A stretch of 38,096 bases of DNA from Niveispirillum sp. (GTDB lineage: Bacteria; Pseudomonadota; Alphaproteobacteria; Azospirillales; Azospirillaceae), in assembly GCF_017996735.1 (NCBI RefSeq), contig NZ_JAGOGJ010000065.1, forward strand, positions 1-38,096, written 5' to 3'. A model generated the notes under the pieces. That model saw only the letters and a list, made by a program, of their open reading frames with translations. It searched no databases and had not been told where the DNA came from. Both the position numbers and the translations under genes were made by a program. Positions 5,627 to 14,121 of the stretch are shown here, one piece after another; positions within the stretch are counted from its first letter, which is position 1; every line of letters begins with the position of its first letter.

Positions 5627-8503
5627 ATGAGGCATTCAACGGCGCACCGGCTGACCGGCGCCAGCACTCTGGCCGTCCTTGCCGTCCTGGCCAATCCCGC
5701 CGCCGCACAGGACGCCACCGGCGCACCGCCGCAGACGCTCGACCAGTTGGAAGAGATCATCGTCACCGGCACGCGCCTGCCCATGACGGGTTTCGCGGCC
5801 CCCACACCGGTCACGGTTGTGGGTGAGGTGGAGTTGCAGCGCCAGGGCGTGTCCAATGTCGCCGACCTGTTGAACACCCTGCCCTCGTTCCGGCCGCAAT
5901 CGACCCCGGCGACGGTCGGTATCTTCTCCAGCAATGCCGGTGCCAATCTGGCCGACCTGCGCGGCCTGGGCGCGCAACGCACGCTGGTGCTGGTCAATGG
6001 CCGCCGCTTCGTCGCCAGCACCATCGCCGGCAGCGGCAACTCGCCGTCCGGCTCCGTCGACCTGAACCTGATCCCGACCGTCCTGATCGAACGAAGCGAA
6101 GTGGTCACCGGCGGCGCCTCCGCGGCCTATGGGTCCGATGCGGTTGCCGGCGTCGTCAACGTCATCCTGAACACCAGTCTGCAAGGGGTGCGCGGCAGCG
6201 TGCAGTATGGACTGTCGCAGGAGGATGACAATCGCGAACTCTATGCCACCCTGGCCGGCGGCACCGATTTCGCCGATGGCCGTGGCCATGTCGTGATCGG
6301 CGGCGAATATTCCAACAATAAGGGCATGGGTGACTGCTACAGCCGGTCCTGGTGCGCCGAAAGCTACAACACCATTTCCAACCCGACGCCGCAGACCAAC
6401 GGTCTGGCGCGCCAGATCCTGCTGCCCAATGCCCGCACGGCCACGGCCTCCTTCGGTGGCCTGATCACTTCGGGTGTGCTGCGCGGCATCGAGTTCCGGC
6501 CCGATGGCAGCTATTTCAACCATGATTACGGCACCTACTATGCCACTGGCCCCGCGTTCTCCAATGGCGGTCTGTTCCAGTCGGGCGGCAGTGCCGATCC
6601 GGTCAACGGCTTCTACAACAACTTCCCGCTGGTGGCGCCGGTCGAGCGCTATTCCGGCATGATGCATGCCAAGTACCAGGCCACGGACAGTGTCGAACTG
6701 TTCTTGGAGACCTCCTATGGCCGGGCGAACGCGGAAACCATCGGCGCATCGGCCCGCAATACCGGCAACATCACCATCCAGCGCGACAATGCCTATCTGC
6801 CGGCGGCCCTGCGCGCGCAGTTGGTGACGGCCAACCAGACCAGCTTCTCCTTCGGCCGCGTGTCCAATGATATTGGCCCGCCCGTGGCGGAGGTGGAACG
6901 CGAGACCTATCGCATCGTCTCCGGTGCGCGTGGCGATCTCAGCGCCGATTGGCAGTGGGATGCCTATTACCAGTATGGCCGCACCAATTACGAACAGGAA
7001 ACCCGCAACACCCAGATCACCGACAATTTCGCCCGTGCGGTGGATGCGGTCGACCAGGGCCTGTTCCAGAACGGTGTCGCCAACGGCAATATCGTCTGCC
7101 GGTCAACCCTGACCACGCCGACCAACCCGCTGGTGGCGGGATGCAAGCCGCTGAACCTGTTCGGGGAGAACCGCTTCTCCCCGGAAGCTGTCGCCTATGC
7201 CTATGGCACGGCCTGGCAGAAGACGCACCTGATCCAGCAGGTGGCCTCGGCCAACATCTCCGGCACGGTCGCGGAACTGCCCGCCGGCCCGGTCTCCTTC
7301 GCCACGGGCGCCGAATATCGCGTGGAAAGCGTGGCCGGCAGCACCGATCCGATCTCCTCCGCCCTGCGCTTCATCACCAGTTCCGGCCAATCCATCTCCG
7401 GCCCGAACATCAAGGTGAAGGAAGGCTATGCCGAACTGGGCGTGCCGCTGCTGAAATCGGTGCCGTTGGCCGAAAGCCTGTCGATCAATGGCGGCGTCCG
7501 CCTGACCGACTATTCGACCAGCGGTTCGGTGTGGAGTTGGAAGGCCGGCCTGTCCTGGGAACCGACCGATTATCTGCGGGTTCGCGGCACCCGGTCGCGT
7601 GACATCCGTGCGCCCAACTTCTTCGAACTGAACGCCCCGGCCAGCACCAGCTTCCAGTTCCTGACCGATCCCGCCACCGGCGGCAGCGCCCTGACCTCCG
7701 TGGTGCTGAGCGGCAACACCAAGCTGCGGCCTGAGATTGCCAAGACCTGGACGGCGGGCGCGGTTGTCACCCCCATCGATGACCTGCAATTCTCCGCCGA
7801 CTATTTCGACATCAGCCTGGATGGCGCCATCACCACCCTGGGCGGGCAGATCATCATCAACCGCTGCGCTGCTGGCGCGACAGAACTTTGTTCCCTTATC
7901 ACCAAAAATGCCGCTGGCACCATCACCAGCGTCAACAATGCCAACCTGAACCTGAACACGCTGAAGACGCGCGGCGTGGATGTTGAGGCCCGTTACAAGA
8001 TCGCCCTGGGCGAAGGCGACCTGACCCTGCGGGCGCTGGGCACGTACCTGTTCGACCTGATCACCATTGATGCGACGGGGGCGTCGGTGAACCGGGCCGG
8101 CATGAACGGCGCGCCCACGTCACAGCCGTCGGGCCTGCCGACCTTCACCGGCACGCTGAGCGCCACTTATGCGCAGGGTGATTTCAGCGGCACTCTGACA
8201 TCACGCTACATCTCACGCGGTGTCTACAACGCCACGCTGATCGGCCCGCACCAGTCCGGCTACAGCGCGACCCTGGCCAACAGCATCAGCGACAATCGCG
8301 TCAACGATTACTGGCTGTTCAACCTGAACGCCCAGTATGACCTGACCTTCAACGACACCAAGGTGCAGTTGTTCGGCATCGTGAACAATCTGTTCGACCG
8401 CGATCCGCCCAACGACCTGCCGTCCAGCTTCGGTGTGACCAACCCGGTCCTCTATGACAGCATCGGCCGCACCTTCAAGGCCGGCTTCCGCTTCTCCTTC
8501 TGA
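5627..8503 (+). CDS. TonB-dependent outer-membrane receptor
   Basis: A 958-residue receptor. The start is placed at ATG 5627, seven bases after GGGGGAGGAA; an upstream in-frame ATG at 5573 would add 18 residues before the signal peptide and overlaps nothing useful. The signal peptide runs to about residue 28 (ending NPAAAQ). It is followed by a TonB-box-like segment (LEEIIVTGTR), the plug domain (about residues 55-175, with LRGLGAQRTLVLVNGRR and GGASAAYGSDAVAGVVNV) and a long beta-barrel ending in the aromatic terminus FKAGFRFSF. Such receptors use TonB energy to import bulky or scarce compounds; lignin-dimer importers of this kind are known in sphingomonads. It opens the catabolic operon behind two operators, so uptake of the aromatic dimer is the likely job. 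No siderophore genes are near. Confidence 0.93.
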   Translation: MRHSTAHRLTGASTLAVLAVLANPAAAQDATGAPPQTLDQLEEIIVTGTRLPMTGFAAPTPVTVVGEVELQRQGVSNVADLLNTLPSFRPQSTPATVGIFSSNAGANLADLRGLGAQRTLVLVNGRRFVASTIAGSGNSPSGSVDLNLIPTVLIERSEVVTGGASAAYGSDAVAGVVNVILNTSLQGVRGSVQYGLSQEDDNRELYATLAGGTDFADGRGHVVIGGEYSNNKGMGDCYSRSWCAESYNTISNPTPQTNGLARQILLPNARTATASFGGLITSGVLRGIEFRPDGSYFNHDYGTYYATGPAFSNGGLFQSGGSADPVNGFYNNFPLVAPVERYSGMMHAKYQATDSVELFLETSYGRANAETIGASARNTGNITIQRDNAYLPAALRAQLVTANQTSFSFGRVSNDIGPPVAEVERETYRIVSGARGDLSADWQWDAYYQYGRTNYEQETRNTQITDNFARAVDAVDQGLFQNGVANGNIVCRSTLTTPTNPLVAGCKPLNLFGENRFSPEAVAYAYGTAWQKTHLIQQVASANISGTVAELPAGPVSFATGAEYRVESVAGSTDPISSALRFITSSGQSISGPNIKVKEGYAELGVPLLKSVPLAESLSINGGVRLTDYSTSGSVWSWKAGLSWEPTDYLRVRGTRSRDIRAPNFFELNAPASTSFQFLTDPATGGSALTSVVLSGNTKLRPEIAKTWTAGAVVTPIDDLQFSADYFDISLDGAITTLGGQIIINRCAAGATELCSLITKNAAGTITSVNNANLNLNTLKTRGVDVEARYKIALGEGDLTLRALGTYLFDLITIDATGASVNRAGMNGAPTSQPSGLPTFTGTLSATYAQGDFSGTLTSRYISRGVYNATLIGPHQSGYSATLANSISDNRVNDYWLFNLNAQYDLTFNDTKVQLFGIVNNLFDRDPPNDLPSSFGVTNPVLYDSIGRTFKAGFRFSF

Positions 8504-8511
8504 TCCAGCAA

Positions 8512-8533
8512 GGGGAGGCCGCCTGGCCTCCCC
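8512..8533 (+). terminator. hairpin between TonB receptor and MFS gene
   Basis: GGGGAGGCC (8512-8520) pairs perfectly with GGCCTCCCC (8525-8533) across a 4-base loop, just after the receptor stop, followed by GCTTTC. It probably acts as a partial terminator or 3'-end stabiliser, allowing high receptor expression relative to the downstream enzymes. Confidence 0.5.
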
Positions 8534-8561
8534 GCTTTCAAGGTAAGAAAGTGGGGCCGAT

Positions 8562-9890
8562 ATGACCTCTCCGGTACAGCCGGCCACCGATGATCCCCTG
8601 TTCGGACGCGGTTACCGCGCGACCTTGCTGGTGCTGATCCTGCTGGTGTCGGCCTTCGCCTATGTCGACCGGGTCATCGTTCAGACATTGGCGGAACCGA
8701 TCAAGAAGGATCTGGGGCTGACCGATTTCCAGTTCGGCCTGCTGGGCGGTCTGGCCTTTGCCATTCTTTATTCCACGCTGGGCCTGCCCATCGCCCGGCT
8801 GGCCGAACGGCGCGACCGCGTCACCATCATTTCCGTCTCGGTCGCCATCTTTTCGGTGATGAGCCTGCTCTGTGGCATGGCGACCAATATCTGGGCCCTG
8901 TTCCTCTGCCGGATCGGTGTCGGCATCGGGGAGGCCGGGGTCCAGGCGCCCTGCACCTCGCTGATCGGCGACCATTTCCCGCCCCACCGCAGGGGTTTCG
9001 CCCTGACCGTGATGCGGCTGGGCGCCCCGGTGGGGGCCTTGCTGGGCTCCGTCGTGGCGGCCTGGCTGGCGCGGGATTACGGCTGGCGCGTTGCCCTGAT
9101 GCTGGTCTGTGCGCCCGGTCTGGTGGTCGCCCTGCTGTTCCGCCTGCTGCTGCGCGATCCGCCGCGTGGGCATAGCGACCGGCTGGCGGGGGCTAGCATG
9201 CCTCCATCCGGTTCCGCCCCGCCCAGGACGCGGGAGGTGTTCGCGCAGATGTTCCGCCGCCCGGCCTTCCGCCACATGCTGGCCGGTCTGGCCCTGGCCA
9301 GCATGGCTTTGTTCGCGGGCGGGGCCTTTACCGCACCCTTCTTTATGCGTGTCCACGAATTGCCACTGACCACGACCGCCCTCTATGTGGCGATCATCAG
9401 CACCACGGCATCGACGGCGGGCATGAGCCTGGGGGGCTTCGGTATCGATTTCATCGCCAGACGTGGCCGGCGCTGGTATGCGCTGCTGCCCTTCTGGGGC
9501 ATCGCCGTCAGCGTGCCGCTCTATCTGGCCGGCTATGGGCTGGGCAATCCTGTCGTTGCGGTGACCCTGATCACCATCGCCGGCGTGTTCCTGTTCTTCC
9601 ATTCGGTACCCACGCTGGTCGCCTTCCAGAACATGGTGGCGCCACAGCAGCGGACCACGGCGGCCTTTGTCTATTTCTTCGTCTCCACCATGGTGGGTGT
9701 GGGCTTCGGGCCGCCGCTGCTGGGCCTGCTCAGCGATCTGTTCGCCACCGCCTCCGGCGTCACCGATGCGGCCGCCGCCTCGGCCATCGGGGTGCGCAGC
9801 GCCCTGCTGGCCAGCATCGGCCTCTATGCCTGGGCCGCCCTGCATTACGGGCTGGCCGCCCGCGCCATCGCGGCGGAGGATCGCCCATGA
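8562..9890 (+). CDS. MFS transporter, Spinster-like
   Basis: A 442-residue major-facilitator protein with about twelve membrane helices. The first helix region (YVDRVIVQTLAEPIKKDLGLTD) and the loop after helix 2 (ARLAERRDRVTII) are typical of the Spinster/Spns-like branch, as is RIGVGIGEAGVQAP in helix 4. Bacterial members are common in catabolic clusters of alphaproteobacteria, where they are presumed to move aromatic or other organic acids across the inner membrane. It lies 58 bases after the TonB receptor and 37 bases before the second dioxygenase in the same orientation, so it is part of one operon. Together with the AAHS permease it gives the cluster two inner-membrane carriers, perhaps for different substrates or for import versus export. 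Substrate is not determinable from sequence. Confidence 0.88.
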   Translation: MTSPVQPATDDPLFGRGYRATLLVLILLVSAFAYVDRVIVQTLAEPIKKDLGLTDFQFGLLGGLAFAILYSTLGLPIARLAERRDRVTIISVSVAIFSVMSLLCGMATNIWALFLCRIGVGIGEAGVQAPCTSLIGDHFPPHRRGFALTVMRLGAPVGALLGSVVAAWLARDYGWRVALMLVCAPGLVVALLFRLLLRDPPRGHSDRLAGASMPPSGSAPPRTREVFAQMFRRPAFRHMLAGLALASMALFAGGAFTAPFFMRVHELPLTTTALYVAIISTTASTAGMSLGGFGIDFIARRGRRWYALLPFWGIAVSVPLYLAGYGLGNPVVAVTLITIAGVFLFFHSVPTLVAFQNMVAPQQRTTAAFVYFFVSTMVGVGFGPPLLGLLSDLFATASGVTDAAAASAIGVRSALLASIGLYAWAALHYGLAARAIAAEDRP

Positions 9891-9927
9891 CCATCCGTCC
9901 TGAAACTTTCCGTGCAAGGGGCCTATC

Positions 9928-11388
9928 ATGAAGTTTCCCAACACGCCCAACTTCACCGGTTTCTTCGCCCCGTCGGGTGTAGAGGCGGAAGTCCGCCACC
10001 TGCCCGTGCTGGACGGCGCGGTTCCCCCGGAACTGGATGGCAGCTTCTACCGCGTGGCGCCGGACCCGCAATTCCCGCCGCTGGCCGGCGACGATATCTG
10101 GTTCAACGGCGACGGCATGGTGACACGGTTCCGGTTCAAGGACGGCAATGTCGCCCTGCAGCAGCGCTGGGTCCGTACCGACAAATTCACGCTGGAACGT
10201 CAGGCGGGCCGCGCCCTGTTCGGCGCCTACCGCAACCCCCTGACCGATGATGACAGCGTGCAGGGAGAGGTGCGCGGTACCGCCAACACCAATGTGCTTG
10301 TCCATGCCGGCAAGCTGTTCGCCCTGAAGGAGGACAGCCCGCCCGTCATCATGGACCCGGAAACGCTGGAGACACTGGACCCGACCTATGATTTCGGCGG
10401 GGCCATGACATCGCAGACCTTCTCCGCCCATCCCAAGATCGACCCGCGCACCGGCGAGATGTTGAGCTTCGGCTATGCCGCCAAGGGCCTGTGTACCCGC
10501 GACATGGTCTATTACACGATCAGCGCCGACGGGAAGATCACGAACGAGGTCTGGTTCGAGATCCCCTATTACTGCATGATGCACGACTTCGGCTTTACCG
10601 AGAATTACGTCGTCTTCCATGTGGTACCCATTGTCGGGTCCTGGGAACGGCTGAAGGCCGGACTGCCGCATTTCGGTTTCGACCGGGGCCGGCCCGTGCA
10701 TCTGGGCGTGCTGCCACGCAATGGCGGGGCCGAGGATATCCGCTGGTTCTCCGCCCCCACCTGCTTTGCCAGCCACGTCATGAATGCGCATGAGGATGGC
10801 AGCAAGGTGCATTTCGACGTGCCCATGGCCAAGGGCAACATGTTCCCATTCTTCCCCGATACCGAAGGGGCGCCGTTCCAACCGCACGAGGCCGCCGCGA
10901 CCATGACGCGCTGGACCGTGGATATGAGCGCCAACAGCGACGACATCCACATGGCGCCGCTCGCCGGTCTGGTGGGTGAATTTCCCCGCATCGACGACCG
11001 GTTCGCCGGGGTGAAGAACCGCTATGGCTGGCAGCTTGTGCAGGACATGACCAAGCCCGTGGACCTGCCGGGCGGGCGCAGCGCGTCGGGCCTGATGATG
11101 AACACGCTGGGCCGCATCGACCTGGAAACGGGGGAGACCGACACCTATTGGGTCGGCTCCACCTCCTCCTTCCAGGAACCGGCCTTCATTCCGCGCCCCG
11201 GCTCCACGGCCGAAGGCGATGGTTACATCGTGGTGATCGAGAACCGGCTGGTGGAGCACACCTCCCGCCTGCTGCTGTTCAACGCCCTCCATCTGGCGGC
11301 CGGTCCCATCGCGACCATCGGCCTGCCCTTCCGCATCCGTCAGGGCCTGCATGGCAACTGGGCACCGGCCCAGGCCAGCGTCGCCTGA
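9928..11388 (+). CDS. carotenoid-cleavage-oxygenase family, lignostilbene dioxygenase-like (copy 2)
   Basis: A 486-residue paralogue of the minus-strand dioxygenase. Iron-binding histidines are at 168 (SAHPK), 219 (MHDF), 283 (ASHVMNA) and 475 (LHGNW). Tyr101 and Lys134 fall at the same numbers I recall for the phenol-binding pair of LsdA, and Glu351 (GEFPR) sits close to its Glu353. It should cleave a 4-hydroxystilbene with O2 into two benzaldehydes. The start at 9928 follows AAGGGG. It is directly followed by the aldehyde dehydrogenase, which would oxidise the products. The two copies share most blocks but differ in the 230-260 and 360-400 regions, so different stilbene preferences are plausible. 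No signal peptide. Confidence 0.92.
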   Translation: MKFPNTPNFTGFFAPSGVEAEVRHLPVLDGAVPPELDGSFYRVAPDPQFPPLAGDDIWFNGDGMVTRFRFKDGNVALQQRWVRTDKFTLERQAGRALFGAYRNPLTDDDSVQGEVRGTANTNVLVHAGKLFALKEDSPPVIMDPETLETLDPTYDFGGAMTSQTFSAHPKIDPRTGEMLSFGYAAKGLCTRDMVYYTISADGKITNEVWFEIPYYCMMHDFGFTENYVVFHVVPIVGSWERLKAGLPHFGFDRGRPVHLGVLPRNGGAEDIRWFSAPTCFASHVMNAHEDGSKVHFDVPMAKGNMFPFFPDTEGAPFQPHEAAATMTRWTVDMSANSDDIHMAPLAGLVGEFPRIDDRFAGVKNRYGWQLVQDMTKPVDLPGGRSASGLMMNTLGRIDLETGETDTYWVGSTSSFQEPAFIPRPGSTAEGDGYIVVIENRLVEHTSRLLLFNALHLAAGPIATIGLPFRIRQGLHGNWAPAQASVA

Positions 11389-11419
11389 TCTCCCCTTCGT
11401 GCGACCGAGAGGATCAATT

Positions 11420-12862
11420 TTGGTTGACCAGACTTCCGCCGACTATCCCAAACTCGGCATGTATATCGACGGTGAATGGATCATGCGGGCCGACCGCAGC
11501 CACACCGTCATCAACCCGGCCAATGGTGAAACCCTTGGCGAGCTGCCCCTGGCCGGGGCCGCCGATCTGGACCGGGCGCTGGCCGCCGCCGACCGTGGTT
11601 TCCGGACCTGGAGCAAGACATCGGTCGATGACCGGGCCCGCGTGCTGCGCGATGCCGCCCGGCTGCTGCGCGAACGGGCCGATGTGATCGCCCGCAACGC
11701 CACGCGGGAGGAAGGCAAGACCCTGGCCGAAACCCGCATCGAAACCATCGCCTGCGCCGGCCTGTTCGATTTCTACGCCGAGGAAGCGCGCCGGGTCTAT
11801 GGCCGCGTGCTGGTCCGTCCGGCGGGCCAGCGCTCGCTGGTGATGAAGGTGCCGGTGGGGCCGGTGGCGGCCTTCGCGCCCTGGAACTTCCCCGTCCATA
11901 ATCCGGGCCGCAAGCTGGGGGCGCCCATCGCCGCCGGCTGCTCCGTCATCCTGAAGCCGGCGGAGGAGGCCCCGGCCTCGGCCATGGCCGTGGTGCAGGC
12001 GCTGATCGATGCGGGCTGCCCGTCCGATGTCGTGCAGCTTGTCTTCGGCGTCCCGGACGAGGTGTCGCGCCATCTGCTGGCCAGCCCCATCATCCGCAAG
12101 CTGAGCTTTACGGGATCGACGGTCGTCGGCAAGCATCTGATGCGGCTGTGCGCCGACACGATGAAGGTGACGACCCTGGAACTGGGCGGCCACGCGCCTG
12201 TGATCATCTTCGACGATTGCGATTTCGACCGGACGGTGGAGATGCTGGCCAACAGCAAGGTCCGCAATGCCGGCCAGGTCTGCGTCTCCCCCACCCGGTT
12301 CTATGTCCAGGAAGGCATTTATGACCGGTTCGTGGAGGCCTATGCAAAACGGATGTCGCAGATGAAGGTCGGCAACGGTCTGGCACCCGACACCAATATG
12401 GGGCCGATGGCCAACCCGCGCCGCCCGGCCGCCATCGCCGACCTGATCCAGGATGCCGTCAGCCATGGCGCACGGGTCCGTACGGGCGGCGAAGCGATCG
12501 AGGGCAAGGGTTTCTTCTGGCAGCCGACGGTACTGTCCGATGTGCCCAACAGTGCCCGCATCATGAATGAGGAACCGTTCGGCCCCGTGGTGGTCGCCAC
12601 GCCCTTCGCCACCCTGGACGACGCCGTGGAACAGGCCAACCGGCTGCCCTACGGCCTGGCGTCCTTCGCCTTCACGGAGAATGCGCGCCGCGCCAACCTG
12701 ATCGGTGACGCCATCGAGGCGGGCATGGTGGGCATCAACACCACGGCACTCGCCGCCTCTGACGCGCCGTTCGGCGGGGTCAAGGAAAGCGGCCACGGGT
12801 CGGAGGACGGGCCGGAAGGTCTGGCCGCCTGCCTCGTCACCAAGACCATTCATCAGCATTGA
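11420..12862 (+). CDS. NAD(P)-dependent aldehyde dehydrogenase, aromatic-aldehyde type
   Basis: An ALDH-superfamily enzyme of about 480 residues. The start is proposed at TTG 11420, six bases after GAGAGGA. A frame-matched ATG at 11351 lies inside the preceding gene and would add an unlike 23-residue tail; ATG 11459 is a third option. Visible features are PWNFPVHNPGRKLG, the cofactor loop FTGSTVVGK, catalytic Glu254 (LELGG), nucleophile Cys288 (NAGQVCVSP) and the C-terminal EEPFGPVV. Such enzymes oxidise aldehydes to acids with NAD or NADP. Placed between the stilbene dioxygenase and the decarboxylase, it most likely oxidises the hydroxybenzaldehydes (vanillin-type, or a formylphenol) released by stilbene cleavage. 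The succinate-semialdehyde type is the main alternative from sequence alone. Confidence 0.9.
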   Translation: MVDQTSADYPKLGMYIDGEWIMRADRSHTVINPANGETLGELPLAGAADLDRALAAADRGFRTWSKTSVDDRARVLRDAARLLRERADVIARNATREEGKTLAETRIETIACAGLFDFYAEEARRVYGRVLVRPAGQRSLVMKVPVGPVAAFAPWNFPVHNPGRKLGAPIAAGCSVILKPAEEAPASAMAVVQALIDAGCPSDVVQLVFGVPDEVSRHLLASPIIRKLSFTGSTVVGKHLMRLCADTMKVTTLELGGHAPVIIFDDCDFDRTVEMLANSKVRNAGQVCVSPTRFYVQEGIYDRFVEAYAKRMSQMKVGNGLAPDTNMGPMANPRRPAAIADLIQDAVSHGARVRTGGEAIEGKGFFWQPTVLSDVPNSARIMNEEPFGPVVVATPFATLDDAVEQANRLPYGLASFAFTENARRANLIGDAIEAGMVGINTTALAASDAPFGGVKESGHGSEDGPEGLAACLVTKTIHQH

Positions 12863-12878
12863 AGACAGGGGTCGATCC

Positions 12879-13937
12879 ATGACCATGCCCAAGACCGGCG
12901 GCGCCCAGGGCTATCTGCGCATCGCGACCGAAGAAGCCTTCACCACGCCCGAACTGATCGCGGCCTTCCGCGAGGAACTGGTGGCCCCCGATGTCGATCC
13001 GGGCTTTCTCAGCCTGATCGGTTATTATCTGGACCATCCGGCCGAACGGCCGCGCTTTGTCGCCAACGCCCTGATGGATCTGGGCGAACAGCGCATCGCC
13101 CATATGGATGAACGCGGTATCGACCGTCAGATCCTGGGCCTGACGGCGCCCGGCACCAACGTCATCCGCAATGCCGACCGGGCCACCATGGTGGCGGAAA
13201 CGGCCAACGACCGGCTGGCGGAAGCCATCGCCAAATACCCCACCCGTTTCAGCGGCATGGCCGCCTGCGCCCCCCAGAACCCCAAGGCGGCCGCGCGGGA
13301 GGTGGAACGCGCCATCGGCAAGCTGGGCCTGTCCGGCGTTCTGATCAACAGCCACATCCTGGGCGAATATCTGGATAATCCGAAGTTCAACGAGGTGCTG
13401 GAAGCCATCGAGGCGATGGACGTCCCCCTCTATATCCACCCCAACACACCGCCGGCCGCCATGATCGGCCCGCTGCTGGAAGCCGGTTTGGACGGGGCCA
13501 TCTTCGGCTTCGGCGTGGAAACGGGCATGCATGCGCTGCGCATGATCACGTCCGGCGCCCTGGACCGGTTCCCCAAACTGCAGATCATCATTGGCCATAT
13601 GGGCGAGGCCCTGCCCTTCTGGCTCTACCGCCTGGATTTCATGCATGGGGCCGGGGTGCGCACCGGCCGGTATGAGTGCATGAAGGCCCTGAAGAAGGGC
13701 AAGGTCTCGACCTATCTGCGCGAACATTTCCACATCACCAATTCCGGCGTCGCCTGGGAAGAGGCAATCAAGTTCACACAGAAGGTGATGGGCGAGGATC
13801 GTGTGCTCTACGCCATGGACTATCCCTACCAGTGCCCGGTGGAAGAGGTGATGGCCCTGGATTCCATGGACATGCCGCTGGAAGTGAAGCGTAAATTCTT
13901 CCAGACCAATGCGGAGAAACTGTTCAAGATCAGGTAA
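12879..13937 (+). CDS. amidohydrolase-family aromatic decarboxylase, LigW-like
   Basis: A 352-residue metal-dependent decarboxylase of the ACMSD/gamma-resorcylate/LigW branch of the amidohydrolase superfamily. The start is ATG 12879, 16 bases after the dehydrogenase stop; in-frame codons upstream lie in the dehydrogenase gene. The N-terminus GGAQGYLRIATEEAF closely resembles what I recall of 5-carboxyvanillate decarboxylase LigW. The expected metal ligands Glu19, His187 (YIHPN) and Asp314 (YAMDYPYQ) are present, as is IIGHMGEALP. The usual HxH start is replaced by EEA, as in LigW, so this is not a missing residue. LigW releases CO2 from an ortho-carboxyphenol. Here it would act on an acid made by the aldehyde dehydrogenase, for example 5-carboxyvanillate derived from a phenylcoumaran. 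The family is firm, the substrate is inferred. Confidence 0.88.
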   Translation: MTMPKTGGAQGYLRIATEEAFTTPELIAAFREELVAPDVDPGFLSLIGYYLDHPAERPRFVANALMDLGEQRIAHMDERGIDRQILGLTAPGTNVIRNADRATMVAETANDRLAEAIAKYPTRFSGMAACAPQNPKAAAREVERAIGKLGLSGVLINSHILGEYLDNPKFNEVLEAIEAMDVPLYIHPNTPPAAMIGPLLEAGLDGAIFGFGVETGMHALRMITSGALDRFPKLQIIIGHMGEALPFWLYRLDFMHGAGVRTGRYECMKALKKGKVSTYLREHFHITNSGVAWEEAIKFTQKVMGEDRVLYAMDYPYQCPVEEVMALDSMDMPLEVKRKFFQTNAEKLFKIR

Positions 13938-13955
13938 CACCAACCCGCCTGGCAC

Positions 13956-13994
13956 GCACCCCGGTGGCCGGATGTCGTCCGGCCGCCGGGGTGC
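13956..13994 (+). terminator. terminator after catabolic operon
   Basis: A 17-base-pair stem with one G-T pair (13956-13972 with 13978-13994) and a 5-base loop (TGTCG) follows the decarboxylase stop by 18 bases. No T-run. It marks the end of the TonB-receptor-to-decarboxylase operon. Confidence 0.7.
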
Positions 13995-14121
13995 AAGCGC
14001 CTGTAGGGGATGCCAGTCGGGAAAGTGACCGGCGTCAATCAGGAAGCACCGGGCATTCCTGACCCTCAAATATCAATCGGTTGCTTGCATCGGCTCAGCC
14101 AGCGGATTTAGGCTGCACCGC

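Noticed and set aside
5323..5826. 167-codon frame running from the divergent gap into the TonB receptor gene
   Set aside because: Arg/Pro/His-rich and out of frame with the receptor; the receptor start at 5627 has the proper ribosome site and signal peptide.
8538..9956. 472-codon minus-strand frame opposite the Spinster-type MFS gene
   Set aside because: Same low-complexity antisense composition, no family features, covered by a clear gene on the plus strand.
11414..12892. 492-codon minus-strand frame opposite the aldehyde dehydrogenase
   Set aside because: Antisense shadow; the plus-strand frame has all ALDH catalytic motifs.
14060..14090. Further MarR operator near TCAAATATCAAT before the amidase
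   Set aside because: The half-sites are in the same direction, not an inverted ATTGA-N4-TCAAT repeat.
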